This document shows, piece by piece, positions 45,802-54,691 of a stretch of DNA of 64,000 nt (position 1 is the stretch's first letter; each line of letters begins with the position of its first letter). The notes under the pieces are model-generated. The model had not been told where the DNA came from. It searched no databases and saw only the letters and a program-made list of their open reading frames with translations. The position numbers and the translations under genes are program-made. Location of the stretch: positions 62,001-126,000 of the forward strand of contig NZ_JQNF01000010.1 in NCBI RefSeq assembly GCF_000745125.1, written 5' to 3'. The stretch comes from Carnobacterium jeotgali MS3. GTDB taxonomy: Bacteria > Bacillota > Bacilli > Lactobacillales > Carnobacteriaceae.

Positions 45802-45906
45802 TTTCTTTCTTCCTCCCAAGTGACAACCTTTATCCATTTAGTATACTTTTTTTTAAAAAAAATTGTATCTTTTTGCACTTTATTTGACCAGTTAATTGTG
45901 AGTATC

Positions 45907-46230
45907 TTAAACCAAATAAACCATTAGAGTAATCGCACTAATTCCCAGCACCATAGACCATAAAAGATTTTTTGTTTTATATGCCACGTAAAAAACAATA
46001 ACTGAAGGAATCAGTTTTATATTGGTTACGGGATCTATGGTGAACTGATTTTTCCAAAAGAAAATATCCGAAAAAATTAAAGCTGAAAATATAGATACAG
46101 GTATAAATGACATCCATTTTGAAACTTTCTCTGGTATAGTTCGGTTATTTAAAACCAGCATGGGTAAAACTCGAGGCAGATAGGTGACTACCGCCATACC
46201 CAAAATCAGTTGGATGTGTTGACTAGTCAT
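45907..46230 (-). CDS. azlD: AzlD family branched-chain amino acid transport subunit
   Basis: A 107-aa small membrane protein with about three or four helices. ILGMAVVTYLPRVLPMLVLN near the start and the WMSFIPVSIFSALIFSD segment match AzlD. It partners AzlC in an exporter of branched-chain amino acids or their analogues. It overlaps the end of azlC by 8 bases, so the two are translationally coupled. Confidence 0.9.
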   Translation of the reverse strand: MTSQHIQLILGMAVVTYLPRVLPMLVLNNRTIPEKVSKWMSFIPVSIFSALIFSDIFFWKNQFTIDPVTNIKLIPSVIVFYVAYKTKNLLWSMVLGISAITLMVYLV

Positions 46231-46942
46231 ATTCTATCCCCTCTTTTCGTGTGTATTCTTTTCTATTCGTAAAATAGTCATCTATAAAATAGCCTATAAA
46301 AGAAGCTACTACTGCAGCAATCACTAATGCAATAGTGTGTTGTAAAAGAATCGTGAAGATAATCGCTAATACTCCTGCAGTCAATCCTACAAAAACATAC
46401 AGCTTAGATGCAAATTGACTAACAAGTAGACTAATAAACATAGCTATCAAAACATAGTTGATGATTGTTGTATCAATAACCCAAGCACTTCCAACTAACG
46501 CACCAACAAAAGTACTAATTGACCATGTTGCATAAGCCAATGTGTTTGTTGCTAGTGCTTTATTTGCAGTCCATTCATGATTTTTAAATTGATTGTAATT
46601 GATAGCAAATGATTCGTCCGCAAGGGTATGGCTAAAAAAAAGTGTGAACGGTAAAGAAGGCTTTTTAATAAGTCCAGACATACTCGAACTCATTAATAAA
46701 TGACGCAAATTCAAAAAGAATGTCATTGTTATAATTGCTGAGACTGATGCTCCCATACTTACCATTGAAGCAGCCATAAATTGAGCAGCTCCTCCAAATA
46801 CGAGTAAACTCATAGCTAAAATAGTTATTGCATTTAATCCTGCATCGTATAAAACCATGCCCCCAGCTAAACCTAGTGGTACATAACTAATGATGACTGG
46901 ATACATTACTTTCAATCCATCCAACCAATCTTGTTTTTTCAT
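46223..46942 (-). CDS. azlC: AzlC family branched-chain amino acid exporter subunit
   Basis: A 239-aa membrane protein with about six to eight helices: PVIISYVPLGLAGGMVLYDA at the start, then FGGAAQFMAASMVSMGAS (~48) and FFLNLRHLLMSSSMS (~76), all standard AzlC signatures. It forms the large subunit of the AzlCD exporter. AGGAGG lies about 7 nt before the ATG. First gene of a two-gene operon. Confidence 0.92.
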   Translation of the reverse strand: MKKQDWLDGLKVMYPVIISYVPLGLAGGMVLYDAGLNAITILAMSLLVFGGAAQFMAASMVSMGASVSAIITMTFFLNLRHLLMSSSMSGLIKKPSLPFTLFFSHTLADESFAINYNQFKNHEWTANKALATNTLAYATWSISTFVGALVGSAWVIDTTIINYVLIAMFISLLVSQFASKLYVFVGLTAGVLAIIFTILLQHTIALVIAAVVASFIGYFIDDYFTNRKEYTRKEGIEYD

Positions 46943-47124
46943 CTTTACCCTCCTAAACGAACATGTAACAGCTATTATATCACATTGTTAATTCTTTTTA
47001 CGTTTATTTTGTATTTCAAATACTAAATAAAAAAACAACTTATTTTCACTCATTTCCATTGTAACTTGGGCTTAATTTTGCTACTGTAAACCTATTGAAC
47101 TGCTTATGAAAGGAGTTATTGTCT

Positions 47125-47334
47125 GTGTTAAAAAGAATCGTTTTCAGCTCTTTTTTTATCAGTATTCTTTATTTTTTGGTGTACGCGTTTGTTCCGGCAC
47201 TTAAAAATGCTGTTTATAGTGGTGGGTTTTGGGCTGTTTTACATGCATTGATGGGTATTATTTTGATTGTCGGTGTCTTTGGTATCATTTTATTCACCTT
47301 TCACTATTTATTTTCAGATCCTAATAAAAATTAA
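47125..47334 (+). CDS. Small two-helix membrane protein
   Basis: A 69-aa protein with two membrane helices (SFFISILYFLVYAFV and ALMGIILIVGVFGIILFTF) and a short charged tail. No family is recognised. The GTG at 47125 lies 9 nt after AAAGGAG; the in-frame TTG at 47119 is only 3 nt from it and less likely. A strong terminator follows immediately. Confidence 0.68.
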   Translation: MLKRIVFSSFFISILYFLVYAFVPALKNAVYSGGFWAVLHALMGIILIVGVFGIILFTFHYLFSDPNKN

Positions 47335-47371
47335 AAAAAGAGTGTTGAGAAAAAATCTCAACACTCTTTTT
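47335..47371. terminator. Bidirectional terminator between the small membrane gene and pdp
   Basis: AAAAAGAGTGTTGAGA / TCTCAACACTCTTTTT with a 5-nt loop. Confidence 0.92.
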
Positions 47372-47385
47372 GTCTTTTCAGTTGA

Positions 47386-48687
47386 TTAATCTATGATTAC
47401 TTCATGGATTAATGGAATAGGCGTAGCTGAATCTGCTATTGTAATACCTTCCCAGATTTTTTGTTCTACTTCTGGTACTTCTTCTTTATTTGTGTGAATT
47501 GTTAATAACGCTTCACCTTTTTTAACAGCGTCGCCGACTTTTTTATGCAAAACAATCCCTACTGCTAAATCAATTTCACTTTCTTTTGTAGCACGTCCTG
47601 CTCCTAACATCATAGCCGCGATTCCTAATTCATCTGCTATGATTTCAGAAACAAAGCCATCTTTATTTGCTAAAACATCGATTTGATAATCTGCTTTAGG
47701 CAATAATTCCGGATTATCAATCACACTGATATCTCCACCTTGAGAAGCGATAAACGTTTTGAATTTTTCTAATGCTTTTCCATTTTCAATGGACTCTTCT
47801 AATAATGATCTTGCTTCATCTAAATCTTTTCCAATACCTGCTAAATGAACCATTTGACTTCCTAACGTTAAACACAAGTCCAATAAGTCAGCTGGACCTT
47901 TACCATTTAATGTATCAATAGCTTCTTTAACTTCTAACGCATTTCCGATAGCGAAACCTAGTGGTTGACTCATGTCAGAAATAACAGCCATCGTATTGCG
48001 TCCTACACGGTTCCCAATTTGAACCATTGCATGAGCTAACAGTCTCGCATCTTCAGTTGTCTTCATAAATGCCCCTGCTCCAGTTTTCACATCTAAAACA
48101 ATTGCATCCGCTCCAGCAGCAATTTTTTTACTCATAATTGAACTTGCAATCAATGGAATCGAATCAACTGTTCCCGTTACATCTCTTAAGGCATACAATT
48201 TTTTATCCGCTGGTGTTAAGTTTCCAGATTGCCCAATAACGGCTACTTTATTTTCATTTACTAACTCAATAAATTTTTCTTGTGTCAATTCTACATGGAA
48301 ACCTGGAATTGATTCTAGTTTATCGATTGTTCCACCAGTGTGACCTAAGCCACGCCCACTCATTTTGGCAATTGGAACACCTAGACTTGCTACTAAAGGT
48401 GCTAAAACAAGAGTTGTAGTATCGCCTACTCCACCTGTTGAATGTTTGTCTACCTTTACGCCTTTAATCGCTGATAGGTCAATTTCTTCTCCAGAATGAA
48501 CAATACTCATCGTTAAATCGCTTTTTTCGCGGTCATCCATATCTTTGAAATAGATAGCCATTAACATTGCACTCATTTGGTACTCTGGAATCTCTCCAGC
48601 AGTATATTCTTTAATCATTGTTTGGATTTCTTCAGTTGTTAATGCTTTGCCTTGTTGTTTTTTTGTAATTAAATCGACCATTCTCAT
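47386..48687 (-). CDS. pdp: Pyrimidine-nucleoside phosphorylase
   Basis: Phosphorolysis of uridine, thymidine and deoxyuridine in nucleoside salvage. The 433-aa protein of the NP-II family has [15 protein letters not shown] at the start, [20 protein letters not shown] (~80), [18 protein letters not shown] (~108) and [20 protein letters not shown] (~165). These motifs and the length separate it from anthranilate phosphoribosyltransferase. No deoC or cdd gene adjoins it; rpiA is the upstream gene on the same strand. Confidence 0.94.
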   Translation of the reverse strand: MRMVDLITKKQQGKALTTEEIQTMIKEYTAGEIPEYQMSAMLMAIYFKDMDDREKSDLTMSIVHSGEEIDLSAIKGVKVDKHSTGGVGDTTTLVLAPLVASLGVPIAKMSGRGLGHTGGTIDKLESIPGFHVELTQEKFIELVNENKVAVIGQSGNLTPADKKLYALRDVTGTVDSIPLIASSIMSKKIAAGADAIVLDVKTGAGAFMKTTEDARLLAHAMVQIGNRVGRNTMAVISDMSQPLGFAIGNALEVKEAIDTLNGKGPADLLDLCLTLGSQMVHLAGIGKDLDEARSLLEESIENGKALEKFKTFIASQGGDISVIDNPELLPKADYQIDVLANKDGFVSEIIADELGIAAMMLGAGRATKESEIDLAVGIVLHKKVGDAVKKGEALLTIHTNKEEVPEVEQKIWEGITIADSATPIPLIHEVIID

Positions 48688-48833
48688 TTATCATATACCC
48701 CTTTTTAATTTTAATTGATTTGCTAAGTTTACCACATTTGCAGAAAAAACGCTTTCACAACTTAATCATTCTAACGCTTACCTAATCAATACCAAATCTT
48801 TTAGCCATTGAAACTCTTTAGTTTAGTTGATTA

Positions 48834-49505
48834 TCAGCGTGCTTCTATAATTTCAAGTCCTGTATTACGCCCTACAATAATAGTATTTACTCGGTCCAAA
48901 AATAATCCGTGTTCCATAACTCCTGTTAAACCATCTAACCAAGTCGCTAACGAATGTGGATCTTCAATTTTAGTCATATGCAAATCAATAATATAATGAC
49001 CACCATCTGTTAAATAATTTCCCCCAACATCATTTTTTCTCATAGTTGGTTGAAACCCTTTTTCTTCAAAAATGCGCACTAACTGTTGGCTACCATAAGG
49101 CATGACTTCTATCGGCAGTGGAAATGCACCTAACGTTTCCACCATTTTGCTCTCATCAACAATCCAAATTACTTTTTTAGAATAATCTGCAACGATTTTT
49201 TCAAATAACAGAGCTCCACCGCCACCTTTTACTCCTTGATACTTAGAATCAATTTCATCTGCTCCGTCAATCGTTAAATCAACCGATTCCACTTCATCAA
49301 TGGTTTTCAGTGGAATGCCTAATTTTTCTGCTTGCTCTTTTGTTCGAGTTGAAGTTGTCACTCCGGTAATAGTCAAACCTTCTTTAACTCGCTTTCCTAA
49401 AGCTTCAACCATGTAGTAAGCCGTTGATCCAGTTCCTAATCCTACAACCATACCGTCTTTCACATATTCTGCTGCTTTTTCTCCAACTAGTTGTTTTAAA
49501 TTCAT
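48834..49505 (-). CDS. rpiA: Ribose-5-phosphate isomerase A
   Basis: Interconverts ribose 5-phosphate and ribulose 5-phosphate. The 223-aa protein has [18 protein letters not shown] (~20), [10 protein letters not shown] (~78), [14 protein letters not shown] (~92, catalytic Glu and Lys region) and [10 protein letters not shown]. Length is normal. It lies upstream of pdp on the same strand, which fits use of pentose phosphate released from nucleosides, although about 150 bp separate them. Confidence 0.95.
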   Translation of the reverse strand: MNLKQLVGEKAAEYVKDGMVVGLGTGSTAYYMVEALGKRVKEGLTITGVTTSTRTKEQAEKLGIPLKTIDEVESVDLTIDGADEIDSKYQGVKGGGGALLFEKIVADYSKKVIWIVDESKMVETLGAFPLPIEVMPYGSQQLVRIFEEKGFQPTMRKNDVGGNYLTDGGHYIIDLHMTKIEDPHSLATWLDGLTGVMEHGLFLDRVNTIIVGRNTGLEIIEAR

Positions 49506-49642
49506 TTTTCTACTCCTTCTGCTTCATGTCTTTATTCTCTATTAGTATAGCATAATACCTGTTTTATAGAGCCTAATCTAGCAAAAAATTAATTACAAAA
49601 TGGATTGTTTAATCGTCACTAATTACCAGCCCATTCTCTCTT

Positions 49643-49684
49643 TAAAAAAAACAAAACCCACTGGAAATTAGTCAGTGGGTTTTG
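49643..49684 (-). terminator. Terminator downstream of the pot operon repeats
   Basis: CAAAACCCACTG / CAGTGGGTTTTG with a 9-nt loop, followed on the minus strand by eight T residues. It is about 320 bp after the potD stop, so a potABCD transcript reaching it would carry the tandem hairpin repeats. Confidence 0.88.
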
Positions 49685-49719
49685 TTGAGTAGATTCTAAG
49701 AAGCTTCGTAGACCGTTTG

Positions 49720-49999
49720 GCATCCTTTAATTGAGCTGCATATCTTTCAGGGTCTCTTCGCATCCTTTTAGTTGAGCTGCGTTCGACAGACTCTCGGAAA
49801 AAACGTAATCTCTTCGAGGATGAAACATCCTCTGCGATATTTCTTATTTTTCTGTCAAGCCTGAACGTCGAACTCCGCATCCTTTTTTAGTTGAGCTGCG
49901 TTCGACAGACTCTCGGAAAAAACGTAATCTCTTCGAGGATGAAACATCCTCTGCGATATTTCTTATTTTTCTGTCAAGCCTGAACGTCGAACTCCGCAT
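49720..49999 (-). repeat. Tandem hairpin repeat, two ~118-bp units plus partial copies
   Basis: Units begin at 49760 and 49877 with GCATCCTTTTAGTTGAGCTG (plus strand; the second has two extra T). The units are 117 and 119 bp and nearly identical. Each contains inverted arms GTTCGAC...GTCGAAC around a perfect inner stem GAGGATG / CATCCTC, so each can fold into a hairpin of about 95 nt. A partial unit starts near 49721 and a last GCATCC at 49996 just outside potD. The interval 49506-49642 upstream has only the rpiA upstream region. Function unknown. Confidence 0.8.
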
Positions 50000-50003
50000 C
50001 CTA

Positions 50004-51077
50004 TTATTTTCTGTGCATTTTGAATTCTAGGAAGTAGTCATTATATACACCAATGTACTTAGATCCTAGATCTTCGTATACTTCTAGATTTTTCATAGTT
50101 TCTTCATTCGGGTAAAATTGTTCATCTTCGGTTATTTCAGCTGGTAGAATTTTCATTGCTTCTTTATTAGGCGTGGAATAACCAACGTATTCTGCATTTT
50201 GAGCCGCATTCTCTGGCTCTAGCATGAAGTTGATAAAAGCGTAGGCCGCTTCAAAATTCTTAGCTGTTTTTGGAATAACAAAATTATCAAACCATAAGTT
50301 AGAACCTTCGCTTGGTATCACGTAATGAAGATTTTCATTTTCGTATAACATTTCAGAGGCTTCTCCAGAAAAAGTAACCGCTACTGAAGCTTCTTCTTGG
50401 ATCATATACATTTTGATTTCATCCGCAACAATCGCTTTTACGTTAGGGGTCAAACCGCTTAGTTTTTTAGCCGCTGCAGCTAATTGATCATCCTCTTTTG
50501 AATTCAAAGAATTCCCTTCGCTATCTAACGCCAAACCAATAATTTCTCTAGCGCCATCAATTAGCATCACTTCATTTTTCAACTCTGGATTCCACAGATC
50601 ATCCCAATGCTGAATAGCATCCTCTTCCACAAATTTGTCATTATAAATGATTCCTAGAGTACCCCAAAAGTAAGGAATTGAGAACTGATTGCTTGGGTCA
50701 AATGACTGATTTAGGAATTGAGCATCAATATTAGCAAGGCCTTTTATTTTTGAATGATCCAATTCAATTAATAAATCCTCATCAATCATTCGTTCAATCA
50801 TGTATTCACTGGGAACAGCTAAATCGTAATTCGTCCCACCTTGTTCAATTTTTGTATACATGGCTTCGTTAGAATCGAATGTTTCATAAGTTACTCTATA
50901 ACCCGTTTCATCTTCAAATTTCGTGATAAGTTCTGGATCAATGTAGTCGCCCCAGTTGTATAAATTCAAACTATTTTCTCCTGTGATCCCTTTAGCTTTT
51001 TCCAACTGATCAGCACCAATGTATAAACCGGCACAAATTAATAGAATAGCTAAAATCATACTTATTAATTTTTTCAT
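50004..51077 (-). CDS. potD: Spermidine/putrescine ABC transporter substrate-binding protein
   Basis: The 357-aa extracellular binding protein of a polyamine importer. An N-terminal hydrophobic segment (ISMILAILLICAGLYIGA) exports or anchors it; the lipobox-like LLIC is imperfect. Mature motifs LNLYNWGDYIDPELITKFED, SEYMIERMIDEDLL, FSIPYFWGTLGIIYNDKFV and LWFDNFVIPKTAKN are typical of PotD/PotF. Its ATG overlaps the potC stop (4 bp). Last gene of potABCD; the tandem hairpin repeats follow. Confidence 0.94.
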   Translation of the reverse strand: MKKLISMILAILLICAGLYIGADQLEKAKGITGENSLNLYNWGDYIDPELITKFEDETGYRVTYETFDSNEAMYTKIEQGGTNYDLAVPSEYMIERMIDEDLLIELDHSKIKGLANIDAQFLNQSFDPSNQFSIPYFWGTLGIIYNDKFVEEDAIQHWDDLWNPELKNEVMLIDGAREIIGLALDSEGNSLNSKEDDQLAAAAKKLSGLTPNVKAIVADEIKMYMIQEEASVAVTFSGEASEMLYENENLHYVIPSEGSNLWFDNFVIPKTAKNFEAAYAFINFMLEPENAAQNAEYVGYSTPNKEAMKILPAEITEDEQFYPNEETMKNLEVYEDLGSKYIGVYNDYFLEFKMHRK

Positions 51078-51907
51078 CGCATGCTCACCGCCTCAGCATG
51101 TTGTCGTTTTTTATTTTTTTGTTTTTTTGTCATATTGTGTTGTTGAATAAAGTAATAACCAATTACAAGAATCAAGGCAAAGACAAACATTAAGGCACTT
51201 AAAGCATTAATCTCTAAGCTAACACCTTGACGAGCTCTTGAATAAATTTCTACTGCTAATGTTGTAAAGCCATTTCCGGTCACAAAGAATGTTACGGCAA
51301 AATCATCTAATGAATACGTAAATGCCATGAAATAACCTGCTAAAATACCAGGAGTGATACTTGGCAAGATAACTTTTAACAGCACTTGCCAAGTATTTGC
51401 ACCAAGATCTCGAGCTGCTTTGATCATTGTGTCGTTCATTTCTTGTAATTTTGGCAAAACCATTAAGACGACAATCGGAATACTAAAAGCAACGTGTGAT
51501 AATAAAACAGACACAAAGCCTAAACGAAACCCAATAAAAGTAAACAAAATTAAGAAACTAGCTCCAATAATAACATCTGGTGAAACCAATAAAATATTAT
51601 TGAAACTCAATACAGCATTTCTTGTTTCCCTTTTTTTTACAAAATAAATTCCAATAGCACCAAATGTTCCAATGGTAGTGGCTATTAAAGAAGACAACAA
51701 CGCAACTAAAAGAGTGTTCAAGACGATACCTATTAACCGCGTGTCTTCAAATACTGCTGCATAATTATCTAAAGTAAATCCAGTAAAACTGGTCATTGTT
51801 CCGCCATCATTAAACGAATAAAAAATTAAAAAGGCAATTGGCGCATACAAAACGATAAAGATAAAGATGAGGTACAAATTAGACCACTTAAATCGCTGTT
51901 TTTTCAT
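51074..51907 (-). CDS. potC: Spermidine/putrescine ABC transporter permease PotC
   Basis: A 277-aa permease with six helices. NLYLIFIFIVLYAPIAFLIF opens the protein. The EAA loop that contacts PotA reads MIKAARDLGANTWQVLLKVI then LPSITPGILAG (~165-195). Followed by SLDDFAVTFFVTGNG, a PotC hallmark. It overlaps both potB (4 bp) and potD (4 bp) in ATGA-type junctions. Confidence 0.94.
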   Translation of the reverse strand: MKKQRFKWSNLYLIFIFIVLYAPIAFLIFYSFNDGGTMTSFTGFTLDNYAAVFEDTRLIGIVLNTLLVALLSSLIATTIGTFGAIGIYFVKKRETRNAVLSFNNILLVSPDVIIGASFLILFTFIGFRLGFVSVLLSHVAFSIPIVVLMVLPKLQEMNDTMIKAARDLGANTWQVLLKVILPSITPGILAGYFMAFTYSLDDFAVTFFVTGNGFTTLAVEIYSRARQGVSLEINALSALMFVFALILVIGYYFIQQHNMTKKQKNKKRQHAEAVSMR

Positions 51908-52719
51908 TTATGAGCCACCCCTTTCTTTTTCTTTTCTCCTGTAAAGAGCATGATAAGAATCATAGCAATAATTAATACCACTCCAATAGTTGAACCCATA
52001 CCCCAGTTTTGTGTTACTAAGAAATGTTGTTCAATAGCTGTGCCTAACGTGATAACACGATTTCCACCAATTAAACGAGTTAACATAAATAGGGATAACG
52101 ATGGAATAAAGACTGCTTGAACGCCACTTTTAACGCCAGTCAGTGTTAATGGAAAGATAACTCTTCTAAATGTTTCAAAATTATTTGCACCTAAATCACG
52201 ACTGGCTCTAATGAATGAAGGATTCATTTCTTCAAGAGCATTAAAAATAGGCAGAATCATAAAGGGGATTTCAATATAAGTCGCTACAGCTAAGAAGCTG
52301 AAATCAGTAAATAAAATTTGTTGTCTGCCTATTCCTACAAATGCAAGAAAGTCGTTCACTGTTCCATTTGCACTAAAAATCCCAATAAACGCATAAGCTT
52401 TCAATAATAAATTGATCCAAGTTGGCAATATAATCAACAAGAGCCATAACTGTTTGTGCTTCGTTTTATTCAGCAAATACGCTGTCGGATAGCTAATGAG
52501 TAAAGTAAATAAAGTAATCAAGAATGCATACCAAAATGAATTTAAAGTCATTCTAAGGTATGTACCCGATTGAAAATAAGCTTGGTAGTTGTCTAGTGTA
52601 AATTGTCCATCAACAGTGAAAAATGATTGATAGACAATCAAGACTAAAGGTGCGACAACAAACAATAGGAGCCAAAAAGTATAGGGTATAAAATAAAATA
52701 CATTCGATTTTTTCGTCAT
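51904..52719 (-). CDS. potB: Spermidine/putrescine ABC transporter permease PotB
   Basis: A 271-aa permease with six helices, starting VFYFIPYTFWLLLFVVAPLV. The EAA loop is FIRASRDLGANNFETFRRVI then FPLTLTGVKSG (~165-195). The ATG at 52719 is chosen: GGGGGAG lies 4-5 nt upstream, while the longer frame to 52815 only overlaps the 3' end of potA in another frame. Couples with PotC in the membrane. Confidence 0.93.
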   Translation of the reverse strand: MTKKSNVFYFIPYTFWLLLFVVAPLVLIVYQSFFTVDGQFTLDNYQAYFQSGTYLRMTLNSFWYAFLITLFTLLISYPTAYLLNKTKHKQLWLLLIILPTWINLLLKAYAFIGIFSANGTVNDFLAFVGIGRQQILFTDFSFLAVATYIEIPFMILPIFNALEEMNPSFIRASRDLGANNFETFRRVIFPLTLTGVKSGVQAVFIPSLSLFMLTRLIGGNRVITLGTAIEQHFLVTQNWGMGSTIGVVLIIAMILIMLFTGEKKKKGVAHK

Positions 52720-52729
52720 TTTTCTCCCC

Positions 52730-53824
52730 CTATTCCTCTTCGTAGCTTTCAAGACGAGCATCAAAGTCTTGTTCAGTTTCGTTAAATCGCATAACGTGGA
52801 TGTCTTCTGGTTCAAAGTACAAACCTACTTCTGTTCCAACAATCGCTTTTTTAGTCGAATGAACCATCCATTCGTTATTGTCGCGGTCATATCCAATAAT
52901 TTCATAATGCACGCCACGGAATAATTGAGTATCCACTTTAACTGTCAATTTTCCTTTTTCTACCGTCGTTAAGGCTAAATCTTCTGGACGCAAAACAATT
53001 TCAACCTTTTCATTCGGCTTCATTCCCGCATCAACACATTCAAAGGTATGTCCAACAAACGAAACTTCATAATCTTGGACCATTGTTCCTTTAACGATAT
53101 TGCTTTCGCCAATAAAATCTGCCACATAACGATTAATTGGTTCATCGTAAATATCTACTGGCGTACCACTTTGGATAATTTTCCCATTTTTCATAACGAA
53201 AATTTCATCACTCATAGCTAAGGCTTCCTCTTGATCATGCGTAACGAAAACAAATGTGATACCTAAACGTTGTTGCAGTTCGCGCAATTCATATTGCATT
53301 TCTGTTCTCAATTTCAAATCTAGTGCTGATAAAGGCTCATCTAACAATAAAACTTCCGGTTCATTTACTAATGCACGTGCAATAGCAACTCTTTGACGTT
53401 GTCCACCCGACATTTCACTAATAGCACGATCTTCATAGCCCGATAATTGAACCATTTTTAAAATATTTTCTACTTTCTCTTTGATGATCTTTTTGTCTAG
53501 TTTCTTGATTCTTAACCCAAAAGCTACATTTTCAAAAACATTCATATGTGGAAATAGCGCATAGTCTTGGAAAACCGTATTTACTTTGCGTTTATTAGCA
53601 GGGATATCATTAACCTTTTTTCCATCTAACGTAATCGTTCCTTCTGAAGTTTCAGTAAAGCCCGCAATCAAATTTAGAATCGTTGTTTTCCCACAACCAG
53701 ATGGCCCAAGCAAAGTATAAAATTTTCCTCGTTCAATCTCAAAATTAATATTCTTTAAAACTGGCTCGTCATCATCGTATTGTTTTTTTACATTTTCAAA
53801 TGTAATAATCGCATTGTTTGTCAT
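52730..53824 (-). CDS. potA: Spermidine/putrescine ABC transporter ATPase PotA
   Basis: A 364-aa ATPase of the polyamine importer. Walker [14 protein letters not shown] (~37-49), Q-loop [11 protein letters not shown], signature [15 protein letters not shown] (~140), Walker [12 protein letters not shown], switch His in [12 protein letters not shown]-terminal TOBE regulatory domain covers ~240-350 (VLRPEDL). First transport gene of the operon, 65 bp after the HTH-cupin regulator, with which it is probably co-transcribed. Confidence 0.95.
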   Translation of the reverse strand: MTNNAIITFENVKKQYDDDEPVLKNINFEIERGKFYTLLGPSGCGKTTILNLIAGFTETSEGTITLDGKKVNDIPANKRKVNTVFQDYALFPHMNVFENVAFGLRIKKLDKKIIKEKVENILKMVQLSGYEDRAISEMSGGQRQRVAIARALVNEPEVLLLDEPLSALDLKLRTEMQYELRELQQRLGITFVFVTHDQEEALAMSDEIFVMKNGKIIQSGTPVDIYDEPINRYVADFIGESNIVKGTMVQDYEVSFVGHTFECVDAGMKPNEKVEIVLRPEDLALTTVEKGKLTVKVDTQLFRGVHYEIIGYDRDNNEWMVHSTKKAIVGTEVGLYFEPEDIHVMRFNETEQDFDARLESYEEE

Positions 53825-53889
53825 TTTTTTGCTCCCTTATAATGAATTTTTTTGACTTTCGTTCTTGTTGTCTCTGTTTAGTTGATTAA

Positions 53890-54432
53890 TCAAAGATAAG
53901 AATCGGTAACTACCAATAGCAATAAACTTTCTTCATTGCTGTGATTAATGATTTGGTGCTTCTGGGTAGCATGAAAATAAATAGATTCCCCTTTTTTAGC
54001 AAAATACCGTTTAAGTCCTATTTCGACACAAATTTCTCCTTCTAATACATACCCAAACGTCTCAGCTAATGATGGTCCAAATTCTTTAAATTGCCCATTA
54101 GTAGTCAATTTTAAAAAAACCGGCTCCATTTCATTTTCATTCGATTCTGGAACAAGCCATTTGATCTCGTATCCTTTTTCATCGTCTTCATAGACAGTTA
54201 TCTCATCTTTAGTGTAAACGACACGCTGCTCTTCTTGTTTTTCATCAAAGAAGTCTTTTGGACTACACCCCAAAACTTCTAAAATATCAAAAAAGACTTC
54301 CATTGAAGGAACACTTAAATCTCTTTCAACTTGAGAAATGTATCCTTTGCTCAAATTGGTTCGTTCAGCTAATTCTTCTTGTGTCAGATTCTTTTGGATT
54401 CTTAAATTTTTAATCTGGTTCCCAATTTCCAT
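53890..54432 (-). CDS. HTH (XRE) and cupin domain regulator of the pot operon
   Basis: A 180-aa regulator: N-terminal XRE HTH (IGNQIKNLRIQKNLTQEELA, then LSKGYISQVERD; residues ~3-58) and a C-terminal cupin sensor (~105-178; EFGPSLAETFGYVLEGEI, FHATQKHQIINHS). This is the PuuR/YazB-like design used for polyamine and related genes. The ATG at 54432 follows AAGGAG at 7 nt; the longer frame adds 17 residues covering the operator. Three GTTTAC-type half or full sites upstream suggest autorepression of the whole operon. Confidence 0.9.
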   Translation of the reverse strand: MEIGNQIKNLRIQKNLTQEELAERTNLSKGYISQVERDLSVPSMEVFFDILEVLGCSPKDFFDEKQEEQRVVYTKDEITVYEDDEKGYEIKWLVPESNENEMEPVFLKLTTNGQFKEFGPSLAETFGYVLEGEICVEIGLKRYFAKKGESIYFHATQKHQIINHSNEESLLLLVVTDSYL

Positions 54433-54456
54433 ACAAACTCTCCTTCGAGTTTCCTT

Positions 54457-54515
54457 GTTTACTATCAGTAAACCAAAGCTCACTATTGTTTACGCTTAGT
54501 AAACATAATGTTTAC
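54457..54515 (-). promoter_or_regulatory. Operator array upstream of the HTH-cupin regulator and pot operon
   Basis: Two perfect inverted repeats GTTTAC-N5-GTAAAC lie at 54457-54473 and 54488-54504, exactly 31 bp apart (three helical turns), with a third GTTTAC half-site at 54510-54515. The first site overlaps the 5' leader close to the ribosome binding site. A good match to a -10/-35 pair in between was not obvious. Confidence 0.75.
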
Positions 54516-54561
54516 TACAACCTTTTATATTATAAATCCTTTTGAATAAAAAGCAACAAAA

Positions 54562-54595
54562 AGAATCGCATTCCATTCAAACTGGATGCGATTCT
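54562..54595 (-). terminator. Second terminator downstream of murB
   Basis: AGAATCGCATtCCA / TGGATGCGATTCT with one bulge, followed on the minus strand by TTTTTG. Confidence 0.7.
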
Positions 54596-54652
54596 ATGTG
54601 CTCCCTAAATCTCTTTGATTAAATTCCACCCATTCAGCTGTGCTACCTAAAA

Positions 54653-54684
54653 AAAACTCTAGAAGATTTCGCTTCTAGAGTTTT
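54653..54684 (-). terminator. First terminator of murB
   Basis: AAAACTCTAGAAG / CTTCTAGAGTTTT with a 6-nt loop, followed on the minus strand by a T run; 8 bases after the murB stop. Confidence 0.85.
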
Positions 54685-54691
54685 CAACTCA

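Noticed and set aside
49668-49880. A 70-codon minus-strand frame inside the tandem hairpin repeats
   Set aside because: It has no ribosome binding site, its sequence follows directly from the palindromic repeat, and it is rich in Arg/Ser as expected from such DNA. It is treated as a by-product of the repeat.
49720-49999. CRISPR-like interpretation of the tandem GCATCC repeats
   Set aside because: The repeated unit is the whole ~118 bp including the would-be spacer, so the spacers are identical. No cas genes are present.
52720-52815. Extended N-terminus of PotB
   Set aside because: The extra 32 codons overlap the end of potA and show no membrane-protein character; GGGGGAG points to the ATG at 52719.
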